This document shows positions 1 to 5,532 of a DNA stretch of 7,150 bases, piece after piece. Numbering within the stretch: the stretch's first letter is position 1; every line of letters begins with the position of its first letter. The position numbers were made by a program, and so were the translations under genes. Source of the DNA: Chryseobacterium gleum (lineage in GTDB: Bacteria > Bacteroidota > Bacteroidia > Flavobacteriales_D > Crocinitomicaceae); assembly GCA_945877005.1 (NCBI GenBank), contig CAMCQL010000101.1, positions 1-7,150 of the forward strand, read 5' to 3'. A model generated the notes under the pieces. The model was not told the origin of the DNA and did not search any database. It was given only the letters and a program-made list of their open reading frames with translations.

Positions 1-2
1 TA

Positions 3-101
3 GACGCTGGTAGTTCTACTAAACCAATTAAACTCACGGAAAGTAATTCCTTAAAATTGATGCTTGGAATTAAAACAAGTGTTAAACCAACTTTAAAATA
101 A
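3..101 (+). CDS. 3' end of an unidentified gene (32 codons plus stop, 5' partial)
   Basis: This frame is open from the window edge to a TAA at 99-101 and encodes a 32-residue C-terminus ending in VKPTLK. The last residues (LKLMLGIKTSVKP) alternate in a way that could be the final strand of a beta-barrel, but the fragment is too short to assign a family. The next gene starts only 25 nt downstream on the same strand and has no obvious promoter of its own, so the two may be cotranscribed. The fragment could still be a chance open frame, since only one end is visible. Confidence 0.5.
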   Translation, partial: DAGSSTKPIKLTESNSLKLMLGIKTSVKPTLK

Positions 102-126
102 TTTATTCTTTTTTATATAATTAGCA

Positions 127-1491
127 ATGAAAAAAATTAGCCTAATAATTATAATCTTTCTTTACAGTTCGATTTCATTTGTAGGAGCACAACGCGACTT
201 GACAATGTATAATTTACGTCACGTTCCACAATCATTGAGTACAAATCCTAGTTTTAAACCGGCATATAACAACTATATTTCACTTCCTTTATTATCTGGT
301 ATAAATTTAGATTTAATTAATACTGGATTTTCAATCTCTGATATTCTTGTTCCAAAAGGAGTGAATGACTCTTTGTTTTTGAATTCAGACGATGCTTTTT
401 TTAGTCAAATGAACGGTAGCAATCGCTTGTCAGTAAACCTTGCATTCAATCTCTTTGGATTTGGGTTTAAACTTAAAAAGAACTTTATTTTCTTCGATAT
501 CAAAAATAAATTAAACGCTGAAGTAGGTTATTCTTCAGATTTTCTAAAATTTTTAATTCAAGGAAACGGTGGAGCGTTACTTGGTACTACTGCTGATTTT
601 GGTGGGTTGGCAATCAATGCAACAAATTATACAGAGTATGGACTTGGGGTAAACAGAGCTTTCTCAGATAAATTAAGAGTTGGAGCAAAATTAAAATTAT
701 TATCAGGAGTTTTGAATGTTAACACACTTGAAAACAATTTGTCTATTACAACTAATAGAGAGAATTTTGGATTAAATATTGCTGGTGGTTTTAAAGTCGG
801 AACATCAAATATTTCACAATTTACAGATTCTACAGGTGGAAATCCTCAAGATATTGTTGGGAATTTATTCAATTTTAAAAACTTTGGTTTAGGTGTAGAT
901 TTAGGTGCAACGTATGATTTTTCCGAAAAACTTTCTGTGAATGCGAGTGTAATTGACTTAGGTTTTATTCGTTGGAGCGACAAAGTACAAACGCACACTT
1001 TAAAACCATTTGACCTTTCCTTTAATGGTTTGGAATCAAATGCTTTATTTTCGAAAGATTCAACAGATGCGTTTAGTAATTTACAAGATAGTTTACAAGA
1101 TATTTTTAAAACTACTAAAGACAATTCAAGTTATACAACTTCATTGGCTACACGTTTTTATTTTGGCGCCAACTATAAACTTTTGCCTTTTTTAAATGTA
1201 GGAGCAATATGGTACAATGAAATAAATAATGGAAGCTACCGTCCAGGATTTGCAATTTCTACAACAATAAGCTCTAAAAGAATGTTTTCAACTACATTTA
1301 ATTATTCTTACTTTTCTGGAGCAAGTAATATTGGATTTGGGTTAAATTTTCGTGGTTTTTATATTGTTACAGATAATTTACTTGCTTTACCAATGTTCAA
1401 TCTTTATGGTTCTCGAATAGCTTCAATTTCAATTGGTGCAAATATCGTATTTGGAAAAGACAAAGAAAAACAGACAGAAATTAAAGACTAA
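127..1491 (+). CDS. DUF5723-like outer-membrane beta-barrel protein
   Basis: This 454-residue protein has a signal peptide: MKK, then a hydrophobic stretch (residues 4-20), with likely signal peptidase I cleavage at VGA|Q after residue 21. The mature start carries a QRDLTMYNLRHVPQSLSTNPSFKP-like segment resembling the N-terminus of Bacteroidota DUF5723 proteins, where a line about mapping 'NPA' or 'NPS' precedes barrel strands. The remainder alternates glycine- and aromatic-rich amphipathic strands (for example LFGFGFKL, FGLGVDLGATYDF, FYFGANYKL, NIGFGLNFRGFYIV) separated by polar turns, as expected for an outer-membrane barrel. The biochemical role of the family is unknown to me. The start at 127 is supported by the signal peptide beginning at once. 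No Shine-Dalgarno sequence is present, which is normal for this phylum. It lies 25 nt after the preceding stop and its TAA abuts the stop of the convergent gene. Confidence 0.8.
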   Translation: MKKISLIIIIFLYSSISFVGAQRDLTMYNLRHVPQSLSTNPSFKPAYNNYISLPLLSGINLDLINTGFSISDILVPKGVNDSLFLNSDDAFFSQMNGSNRLSVNLAFNLFGFGFKLKKNFIFFDIKNKLNAEVGYSSDFLKFLIQGNGGALLGTTADFGGLAINATNYTEYGLGVNRAFSDKLRVGAKLKLLSGVLNVNTLENNLSITTNRENFGLNIAGGFKVGTSNISQFTDSTGGNPQDIVGNLFNFKNFGLGVDLGATYDFSEKLSVNASVIDLGFIRWSDKVQTHTLKPFDLSFNGLESNALFSKDSTDAFSNLQDSLQDIFKTTKDNSSYTTSLATRFYFGANYKLLPFLNVGAIWYNEINNGSYRPGFAISTTISSKRMFSTTFNYSYFSGASNIGFGLNFRGFYIVTDNLLALPMFNLYGSRIASISIGANIVFGKDKEKQTEIKD

Positions 1492-1501
1492 TTAGTCTTT
1501 A
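1482..1501. repeat. 20-bp perfect palindrome spanning two back-to-back stop codons
   Basis: TAAAGACTAATTAGTCTTTA reads identically on both strands. Its centre lies between 1491 and 1492, exactly where the TAA stops of the two convergent genes meet. Each strand therefore reads AAA GAC TAA, so both proteins end in Lys-Asp. In RNA either strand could fold a stem of about 7-8 bp closed by a small AT loop and flanked by a short run of T. It may act as a weak bidirectional terminator or transcript 3' end stabiliser. The stem is short and AT-rich, so this function is inference. Confidence 0.6.
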
Positions 1502-2184
1502 CGAATTATGTAAGCTAATCCAATTGAAGGGATATAATTATTCAGATATTTAATTACTGTTCCTTCTATGTGAAATTTATTTAAGGTCAGTCCTATCGTT
1601 AATCCTGGTGAACTGATTTTAAAATAATCAAATTCATTTACTTCTCTTCCAGAAGAATTCGTAATAGGGAAAGAAAAATAGGTGTAAGTTAGTTTAGGTG
1701 TAATTGTAAGATTTGAATGGGCATCGAAATTATGTGTAATTGGCACATAAAGTTCACTTGTAAAAACATGTTGGTTAATCTGATAACCTGAATTTTTTGT
1801 TGAATCAGATGTTAAACTGTACCCAAGATCAAAACCAACGGCAAGGTTTAATTTTGAATAATGATTTAACAACGATTGTTGAATTCCTAATCTTCCTCCT
1901 AAACTTGTAAACATAGGAGTCCAAATTGAAAATCTAATATTGGTTTTATCTAAATTCGTTGTTAATCCAAGTTGTCCATTAAAAGATAATACAGGAAAGT
2001 ACTGAAGTTGATGTTGTAATTGTGCAACTGTATCAAATTTAGGCTTGAAGCCGCTTCCTATACCAGCATTGAATTTATAGTGCTCTGGTTCGCAAGGAGT
2101 AGCATCATATACATACAAGTTGTTGGTAGTCGCGCAACTAGTAATTAATAAACATAGCCCTAAATAAACAAAAAGATAACGCAT
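1492..2184 (-). CDS. putative outer-membrane lipoprotein with beta-barrel-like strands (unknown family)
   Basis: This 230-residue protein begins with a lipoprotein signal peptide: MRYLF, a hydrophobic core, then the lipobox LITSC with the lipidated Cys at residue 17. The mature part has alternating hydrophobic and polar strands rich in aromatic and glycine residues (KFNAGIGSGFKP, LNLAVGFDLGYSL, NLTITPKLTYTYFSF, GLTIGLTLNKFHIEG, SIGLAYIIRKD). This resembles small Bacteroidota outer-membrane barrel proteins of 200-250 residues. I do not recognise a named family. The frame is open further upstream to 2277, but that extension would run through a terminator and a tRNA, and the lipobox fixes the start at 2184. 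The start codon is only 18 nt past the tRNA-Asn terminator hairpin, with no promoter-like element between. Its stop touches that of the convergent DUF5723-like gene. Confidence 0.75.
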   Translation of the reverse strand: MRYLFVYLGLCLLITSCATTNNLYVYDATPCEPEHYKFNAGIGSGFKPKFDTVAQLQHQLQYFPVLSFNGQLGLTTNLDKTNIRFSIWTPMFTSLGGRLGIQQSLLNHYSKLNLAVGFDLGYSLTSDSTKNSGYQINQHVFTSELYVPITHNFDAHSNLTITPKLTYTYFSFPITNSSGREVNEFDYFKISSPGLTIGLTLNKFHIEGTVIKYLNNYIPSIGLAYIIRKD

Positions 2185-2202
2185 AAAAAAATATAAAAAC
2201 TG

Positions 2203-2230
2203 AAAAAGCACTGATAAATCAGTGCTTTTT
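2203..2230 (-). terminator. intrinsic terminator after tRNA-Asn
   Basis: The arms AAAAAGCACTGA (2203-2214) and TCAGTGCTTTTT (2219-2230) are perfectly complementary over 12 bp around a 4-nt loop. Read on the minus strand, the hairpin starts 1 nt after the tRNA discriminator base and ends in a run of five T. This is a standard rho-independent terminator for the tRNA unit. It also lies just upstream of the lipoprotein start at 2184, so it could limit transcription into that gene. Confidence 0.85.
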
Positions 2231-2231
2231 G

Positions 2232-2305
2232 CGCTCCTTCCTGGGCTCGAACCAGGGACCCTTTGATTAACAGTCAAATGCTCTAACCAACTGAGCTAAA
2301 GAAGC
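2232..2305 (-). tRNA. tRNA-Asn (anticodon GTT)
   Basis: The minus strand folds into a complete 74-nt cloverleaf. The acceptor arm is GCTTCTT pairing with AAGGAGC (7 bp, one G-T wobble). The D stem is GCTC/GAGC around AGTTGGTTA. The anticodon stem is TTTGA/TCAAA with loop CTGTTAA, placing GTT at positions 34-36. A five-base variable segment (GGGTC) follows, and the T arm is CCTGG/CCAGG with loop TTCGAGC. The discriminator base is G, as expected for Asn. CCA is not encoded, so it must be added after transcription, which is common in Bacteroidota. A consensus promoter lies just upstream and a strong hairpin terminator directly downstream. Confidence 0.96.
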
Positions 2306-2322
2306 ATTTTTAAATCCGTGTG

Positions 2323-2353
2323 CAAATATAAACACAATTTTTAAAAATTCAAA
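2323..2353 (-). promoter_or_regulatory. Bacteroidota-type promoter for tRNA-Asn
   Basis: On the minus strand, TTTG (2350-2353) and TATATTTG (2323-2330) are separated by 19 nt. This is an exact match to the Bacteroidota primary sigma consensus TTTG-N19-TAnnTTTG. The predicted transcription start is near 2317, about 12 nt before the tRNA 5' end at 2305. It may also serve the downstream lipoprotein gene by readthrough. It lies between the end of the SSB gene and the tRNA. Confidence 0.85.
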
Positions 2354-2369
2354 TGTTTTTGAAAAAAAA

Positions 2370-2819
2370 CTAAAAATCCTCTTCATTAATTGTAAAATCA
2401 TCCAAAGATGCATCTACATAATCGTCCTCTACGCCTTCTGCTTCATCGATAATGTCCTCAGAAGTTGAACCGTCAAAGCGAGCGGGGCGTAAAATATTCG
2501 TTTGTGATACATTCAATCTGATTTCAGAACGAACAAATCCGTCTTCTAATACAAAAGACTTTGCAAATGGTACTCCAATAAGTTCCAGCAACGCACCTTT
2601 CTTCAGAAAATCCAATATTCTTAAATTTGCACCTTCTTTTTTCCAGATTGTACAATTTACCCAAGTTGTTTTAGTTTTTGATTCTCCAGATCTTTTGTCT
2701 TTCCAGTTTTTGTTATGAGCAACTGGAAAATTAATTGCAATAACTCCTCTTTCCATTGTTTTAATGGTTGCATCTTTACCGATATTACCTATAAGTCTTG
2801 TCTCAAATACTGTAGCCAT
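2370..2819 (-). CDS. ssb: single-stranded DNA-binding protein (SSB family)
   Basis: This 149-residue cytoplasmic protein binds single-stranded DNA in replication, recombination and repair. The OB-fold spans about residues 1-112: GNIGKDATIKTMERG, INFPVAHNKNW and the hallmark WVNCTIW at 53-59, then LKKGALLELIGVPF and a final strand ending LNVSQTNIL. Trp39 and Trp53 fall where E. coli SSB has its DNA-stacking Trp40 and Trp54. Residues 115-149 form an acidic tail with 15 Asp/Glu and no Lys/Arg. The tail ends EEDF instead of the usual DDIPF or DDLPF tip that recruits repair and replication proteins. The sequence resembles the more divergent SSB type of the phylum, so it may be a second SSB paralogue and not the main replicative one. 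A promoter-like element lies just upstream. Confidence 0.9.
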   Translation of the reverse strand: MATVFETRLIGNIGKDATIKTMERGVIAINFPVAHNKNWKDKRSGESKTKTTWVNCTIWKKEGANLRILDFLKKGALLELIGVPFAKSFVLEDGFVRSEIRLNVSQTNILRPARFDGSTSEDIIDEAEGVEDDYVDASLDDFTINEEDF

Positions 2820-2836
2820 TTATTATATAATTTAAC

Positions 2837-2867
2837 TAAAGATAAAAATTAGAAATTAAAAATACAA
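2837..2867 (-). promoter_or_regulatory. candidate promoter of the SSB gene
   Basis: On the minus strand, TTG (2865-2867) is followed after 20 nt by TATCTTTA (2837-2844), one mismatch from TAnnTTTG. The predicted start of transcription near 2830 leaves a leader of about 11 nt before the SSB start codon at 2819. The spacing fits; the final A in place of G lowers confidence. Confidence 0.5.
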
Positions 2868-2993
2868 GAAAGAAATTATTTTTCTCAAAAAAAACACACT
2901 TTCGAAAGAAAACAAAATATTCAAAAAACTGTTATAAAATAATTTAACATAATTATTCACGCAATAATTTTTAAATAAAAGTAATGATGTCAT

Positions 2994-3009
2994 TTAACAA
3001 AATCGTTAA
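2994..3009. repeat. TTAAC-N6-GTTAA inverted repeat upstream of the HMA promoter
   Basis: The 5-bp arms TTAAC (2994-2998) and GTTAA (3005-3009) flank AAAATC. The dyad lies about 27 nt upstream of the TATCTTTG element at 3036-3043, where a transcription activator often binds. The adjacent dyad AATGA-TG-TCATT (2983-2994) abuts it. The candidate promoter lacks a TTG -33 element, which would fit activator dependence. Short AT-rich dyads are frequent by chance, so confidence is low. Confidence 0.3.
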
Positions 3010-3035
3010 CTAGAACAAATCAAAGGACGATTTCC

Positions 3036-3043
3036 TATCTTTG
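3036..3043 (+). promoter_or_regulatory. candidate -7 promoter element (TATCTTTG) for the HMA-hydrolase operon
   Basis: TATCTTTG matches the Bacteroidota TAnnTTTG element exactly. No TTG is found 17-23 nt upstream, so the -33 half is missing or weak. Transcription from about 3050 would give a leader of about 135 nt before the start codon at 3186, much longer than the leaders inferred for the other genes here. Confidence 0.5.
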
Positions 3044-3185
3044 TATGTTAAAACACAAATGGTAAGCATTTCGAATTTATTACGAACTAAACCTGAAGAA
3101 TGAAAGAAATTTATAGTACCATTCTTTGCTAGTACGCAAAATAAAAGAGAACCGTTATTTAAACTAATTAATAATTTAATACGAG

Positions 3186-3557
3186 ATGAAACAGCAGATA
3201 GCAACAATATATTTAGGATTACTAACATTAATACTTGTAATTGGATGTTCTGAAACGAAAAAAAATGACGCAGATAAAAAAACAATTGCGACTGTAACAA
3301 AAAATGAAAAGATAACACCAAATGCAACCTCAATACTTTCAATAGAAGGTATGGTTTGTAAGATGGGGTGCGGTGCATCGATTCGTAAAGCCTTGAATGA
3401 TAAAGGTGGTGTGGCGAATTGTGAAATTGACTTTGAAGAAGAAAGAAAAGTCAACGTACTAAAAATAAATTATGATAGTACTCTTATTGACCAACAAAAA
3501 ATGATTCAACTTCTTTCTTCAATCAATGATAGACAATTTAAAGTAGCTGTTCAGTAA
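3186..3557 (+). CDS. heavy-metal-associated (HMA) domain lipoprotein
   Basis: This 123-residue protein has a lipoprotein signal peptide with lipobox LVIGC (lipidated Cys21). A short charged linker follows (22-48, rich in Lys/Asp/Thr), then one HMA ferredoxin-like domain (about 49-120). The metal-binding loop is GMVCKMGC at 55-62, with Cys58 and Cys62 in a CxxxC arrangement. Classic copper chaperones have CxxC. The CxxGC-type variant occurs in other Bacteroidota HMA proteins as I recall them. Cys79 is an additional thiol within the domain. The likely place is the periplasmic or outer face of an envelope membrane, where it could bind or pass on a soft metal such as copper; the metal is inferred. 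The hydrolase gene begins 3 nt after its stop, so the two are surely cotranscribed. There is no copper ATPase or metal regulator in the window. Confidence 0.88.
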   Translation: MKQQIATIYLGLLTLILVIGCSETKKNDADKKTIATVTKNEKITPNATSILSIEGMVCKMGCGASIRKALNDKGGVANCEIDFEEERKVNVLKINYDSTLIDQQKMIQLLSSINDRQFKVAVQ

Positions 3558-3560
3558 ATT

Positions 3561-4325
3561 ATGTTGTTGCATTATAAAGATTCCGGTACTTCTGGAAAAG
3601 TTGTTTGTATTTTACATGGGTTGTTTGGACAATCAGACAATTGGCAAACACATGCGAATAAACTAAGTAGTTATTTCAGAGTAATTACAATCGATCAACG
3701 AAACCATGGACATTCGGATTGGCATCATGCGTTTTCCTATAAACTCTTAGCTGACGATTTAGAACGATTGATTCAACACCTACAAATTGAAAAATTTCAT
3801 TTAATCGGTCATTCGATGGGAGGAAAAACAGCCATGCATTATGCGCAAAATTATCCCCATCGTTTAGAAAAACTTATAGTCGTTGATATAGGAATTAAAA
3901 GGTATCCTTTTCACCATCAAGAAATTATTGAAGGAATAAAATCGGTTAATCTTTCAACTATTAACGCTCGTTCAGAAGCTGAAGAGGCAATGAAACCATT
4001 CATAAACTCCAATGGAGTTCGACAATTTTTATTAAAAAATCTTTATTGGAAAGAAAAAGGGCAACTTGCATGGAGAATGAATGTAGGAGTGCTTGAAGCT
4101 GAAATGGATGAAATCTTAAGTGAAATCCCTAAAAAAGAAGTGTGGATACAAACTTTATTCATCAGAGGTGCATTATCCAATTATATCTTAGATGAGGATT
4201 GGGAAGAAATTGAAGAAGTATTCCCAGACTCTGAACTTGTAACAATTCAAAATAGTGGTCATTGGGTTCATGCAGAGGCGAGCGAAGCTTTCTTAGAAAA
4301 TGTACTCGAGTTCCTTATTCGATAA
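3561..4325 (+). CDS. alpha/beta-hydrolase, YbfF/ABHD11-like esterase
   Basis: This 254-residue cytoplasmic enzyme has no signal peptide. The order of motifs follows E. coli YbfF closely: the oxyanion segment HGLFGQSDNW (19-28), IDQRNHGHS (44-52), the nucleophile elbow GHSMGGK (Ser85), VVDIG (Asp109), GVRQFLLKNL in the lid, and the histidine loop SGHWVHAE (His234). Ser85, Asp109 and His234 form a plausible catalytic triad. YbfF hydrolyses short acyl esters and acyl-CoA thioesters, and the mammalian relative ABHD11 is a mitochondrial hydrolase. The native substrate here is unknown. The length matches the family. It starts 3 nt after the HMA lipoprotein gene and ends before a bidirectional terminator. 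The pairing with a metal-binding lipoprotein gives no clear functional clue. Confidence 0.93.
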   Translation: MLLHYKDSGTSGKVVCILHGLFGQSDNWQTHANKLSSYFRVITIDQRNHGHSDWHHAFSYKLLADDLERLIQHLQIEKFHLIGHSMGGKTAMHYAQNYPHRLEKLIVVDIGIKRYPFHHQEIIEGIKSVNLSTINARSEAEEAMKPFINSNGVRQFLLKNLYWKEKGQLAWRMNVGVLEAEMDEILSEIPKKEVWIQTLFIRGALSNYILDEDWEEIEEVFPDSELVTIQNSGHWVHAEASEAFLENVLEFLIR

Positions 4326-4347
4326 AATTTTAACTGCAACTTTTTAA

Positions 4348-4386
4348 AAATACCAACAAAGAAATCAATCCTCTTAGTTGGTATTT
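4348..4386. terminator. bidirectional terminator between the hydrolase and asd genes
   Basis: The arms AAATACCAAC (4348-4357) and GTTGGTATTT (4377-4386) pair perfectly over 10 bp. A further AAG/CTT pairing (4359-4361 with 4373-4375) inside the 19-nt loop follows one mismatch. On the minus strand the arm runs into TATTTTT, a better U-tract for the asd transcript, whose stop is 8 nt before it. On the plus strand the tail is only TTT. It lies between two convergent genes and probably ends both transcripts. Confidence 0.75.
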
Positions 4387-4393
4387 ATGAAAG

Positions 4394-5380
4394 CTATACT
4401 AATCCTTTGTCTACCAATAATTGTGCAATTTGAACAGCATTTGTTGCCGCTCCTTTCCTCAAATTATCGGCAACAATCCACATATTTATCGTGTTCTGCT
4501 GAGATAAATCTCTACGAATTCTACCCACAAAAACAGCATCTTTGCCTTGTGCATACAAAGGCATTGGGTAATCAAATTCCTGGGTATTGTCTTTTAACTC
4601 TATACCCGGAGTTCCTGATAATAGCGAACGAACTTCATCGATATTAAAATCATTTTCAAATTCAATGTTCACTGATTCAGAATGCCCACCAACAACAGGA
4701 ACACGAACAGCAGTAGCAGTAACATTAATGGATTGTGCAACTATTTTTTGAGTTTCATTGACTAACTTCATCTCTTCTTTTGTATACCCATTGTCTAAAA
4801 AAGAATCGCATTGAGGAATACAATTTTTGTCGATGGTATAGTAATATGCTTTCTCGCCGTCAATACCCACACGTTCATTTTCTAATTGTTGAACCGCTTT
4901 TACACCTGTTCCAGTAATGGATTGATAGGTTGAAACAATCACTCGTTTAACACCATACTTAGCATGTAAAGGAGCTAATACCATCACCATTTGAATGGTA
5001 CTACAATTTGGATTAGCTATAATTTTATCTGAAACAGTTAATGAGTCCCCATTAATTTCTGGTACAATCAATTTTTTTAACGGATCCATTCTCCATGCAG
5101 AACTATTGTCAATGACCGTTGTCCCAACTTCAGCAAATTTCGGCGCCCATTCCAATGAAGTTTCTCCACCTGCAGAAAATAATGCTATATCCGGCTTCAT
5201 CAATACCGCTTGTTCTAATGAAACAATACTAAATTCTTGTCCATTAAAATGCACTTTCTTACCTATTGATTTTTCAGAAGCCACAAGGATTAACTCTGAA
5301 AAAGGAAAATTTCTTTCCTTTAATACTTGTAACATAACATTCCCTACCATACCAGTAGCACCAATAACTGCAACTTTCAT
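4394..5380 (-). CDS. asd: aspartate-semialdehyde dehydrogenase
   Basis: This 328-residue cytoplasmic enzyme reduces L-4-aspartyl phosphate to L-aspartate 4-semialdehyde with NADPH. It feeds lysine/diaminopimelate, threonine, methionine and isoleucine synthesis. The N-terminal Rossmann motif is GATGMVG (7-13). Phosphate/substrate-binding residues lie in NSSAWRMDP (92-100, Arg97). The catalytic cysteine is Cys126 in NPNCSTIQ, and the catalytic histidine is His233 in VVGGHSESVN. Arg226 in VRVPV is the other conserved substrate-binding arginine. STYQSITGTGVKAV (150-163) is the conserved loop after the active site. Length and motifs are those of a complete, functional enzyme. It is transcribed alone: terminator downstream, and a divergent gene upstream across 179 bp with promoter-like elements and a repeat that could be an operator. 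Confidence 0.97.
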   Translation of the reverse strand: MKVAVIGATGMVGNVMLQVLKERNFPFSELILVASEKSIGKKVHFNGQEFSIVSLEQAVLMKPDIALFSAGGETSLEWAPKFAEVGTTVIDNSSAWRMDPLKKLIVPEINGDSLTVSDKIIANPNCSTIQMVMVLAPLHAKYGVKRVIVSTYQSITGTGVKAVQQLENERVGIDGEKAYYYTIDKNCIPQCDSFLDNGYTKEEMKLVNETQKIVAQSINVTATAVRVPVVGGHSESVNIEFENDFNIDEVRSLLSGTPGIELKDNTQEFDYPMPLYAQGKDAVFVGRIRRDLSQQNTINMWIVADNLRKGAATNAVQIAQLLVDKGLV

Positions 5381-5425
5381 TCAATTAAAATTATTTATTT
5401 ATAAATCAATAAGTTAATATAATTA

Positions 5426-5454
5426 ATTATCCTAGTAAAGAACAGGATAATCCT
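5426..5454. promoter_or_regulatory. ATCCT / AGGAT three-part repeat in the asd control region (possible operator)
   Basis: ATTATCCT (5426-5433) and AGGATAAT (5444-5451) are perfect 8-bp inverted repeats around a 10-nt spacer. The right arm continues into a second dyad, AGGAT-A-ATCCT (5444-5454), so the central AGGAT can pair with either flanking ATCCT. The group lies immediately downstream of, and partly at, the transcription start predicted for asd (about 5450). Binding by a repressor would fit that position; alternative leader hairpins are also possible. No regulator is known from the sequence. Confidence 0.45.
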
Positions 5455-5455
5455 A

Positions 5456-5463
5456 CAAAATTA
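5456..5463 (-). promoter_or_regulatory. candidate -7 element for asd
   Basis: On the minus strand TAATTTTG matches TAnnTTTG. A partial -33 element (TTTA, minus strand, 5482-5485) lies 18 nt upstream. Predicted transcription near 5450 gives an asd leader of about 70 nt. The decamer TACAAAATTA that contains it (5454-5463) recurs exactly at 5522-5531, giving a second, more distal candidate element (5524-5531) on the same strand without a clear -33. Confidence 0.45.
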
Positions 5464-5532
5464 ACATAAACTACCATACATTAAAGGGTTATTAGAAATA
5501 AACTTAGGGAGTATGATGCCGTACAAAATTAC

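Larger units (their letters stand above)
2820..3185. other. 366-bp gene-free divergent region between SSB and the HMA lipoprotein
   Basis: No convincing gene lies here. The very AT-rich region holds the SSB promoter (minus), a candidate promoter for the HMA operon (plus) and several small dyads. These are CTTTCGAAAG (2899-2908, perfect palindrome), AATTATT/AATAATT around CACGC (2951-2969), AATGA-TG-TCATT (2983-2994) and TTAAC/GTTAA around six bases (2994-3009). Downstream of the plus promoter is a leader of about 135 nt. It contains the tiny open frames MLKHKW (3045-3065) and MVSISNLLRTKPEE (3059-3103), neither with clear support for translation. Confidence 0.6.

Noticed and set aside
846..1124. 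Antisense and alternate-frame open readings inside the DUF5723-like gene (also 1010-1195, plus)
   Set aside because: They lie wholly inside a supported coding region and show no domain or promoter.
2185..2277. N-terminal extension of the lipoprotein frame up to an ATG at 2277
   Set aside because: It would translate through the tRNA-Asn body and its terminator. The lipoprotein signal and lipobox start cleanly at 2184.
2355..2370. GTTTTT-TTTC-AAAAAC hairpin after the SSB stop (minus strand) as a terminator
   Set aside because: The stem is six nearly all A-T pairs, no T-run follows it, and it overlaps the region of the tRNA promoter; too weak to call.
2452..2718. 88-codon open frame antisense to the SSB gene
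   Set aside because: Shadow of the SSB OB-fold coding sequence; no independent support.
3125..3140. TTTGC-N6-GCAAA hairpin in the HMA leader as a riboswitch
   Set aside because: Only five base pairs with no larger conserved fold or known riboswitch motif.
3010..3378. 122-codon open frame on the minus strand across the HMA gene and its leader
   Set aside because: It overlaps the well-supported HMA lipoprotein in antisense, is a low-complexity Leu/Phe/Ser-rich translation and has no motif. The overlapping minus-strand frame at 3176-3454 fails for the same reasons.
4378..4647. 89-codon open frame starting in the terminator loop and running antisense to asd
   Set aside because: It covers the terminator and the conserved C-terminal part of asd, and no family is recognisable.
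4995..5417. 140-codon open frame on the plus strand opposite asd
   Set aside because: It is antisense to a complete, highly conserved asd gene and has no recognisable family, signal or plausible start.
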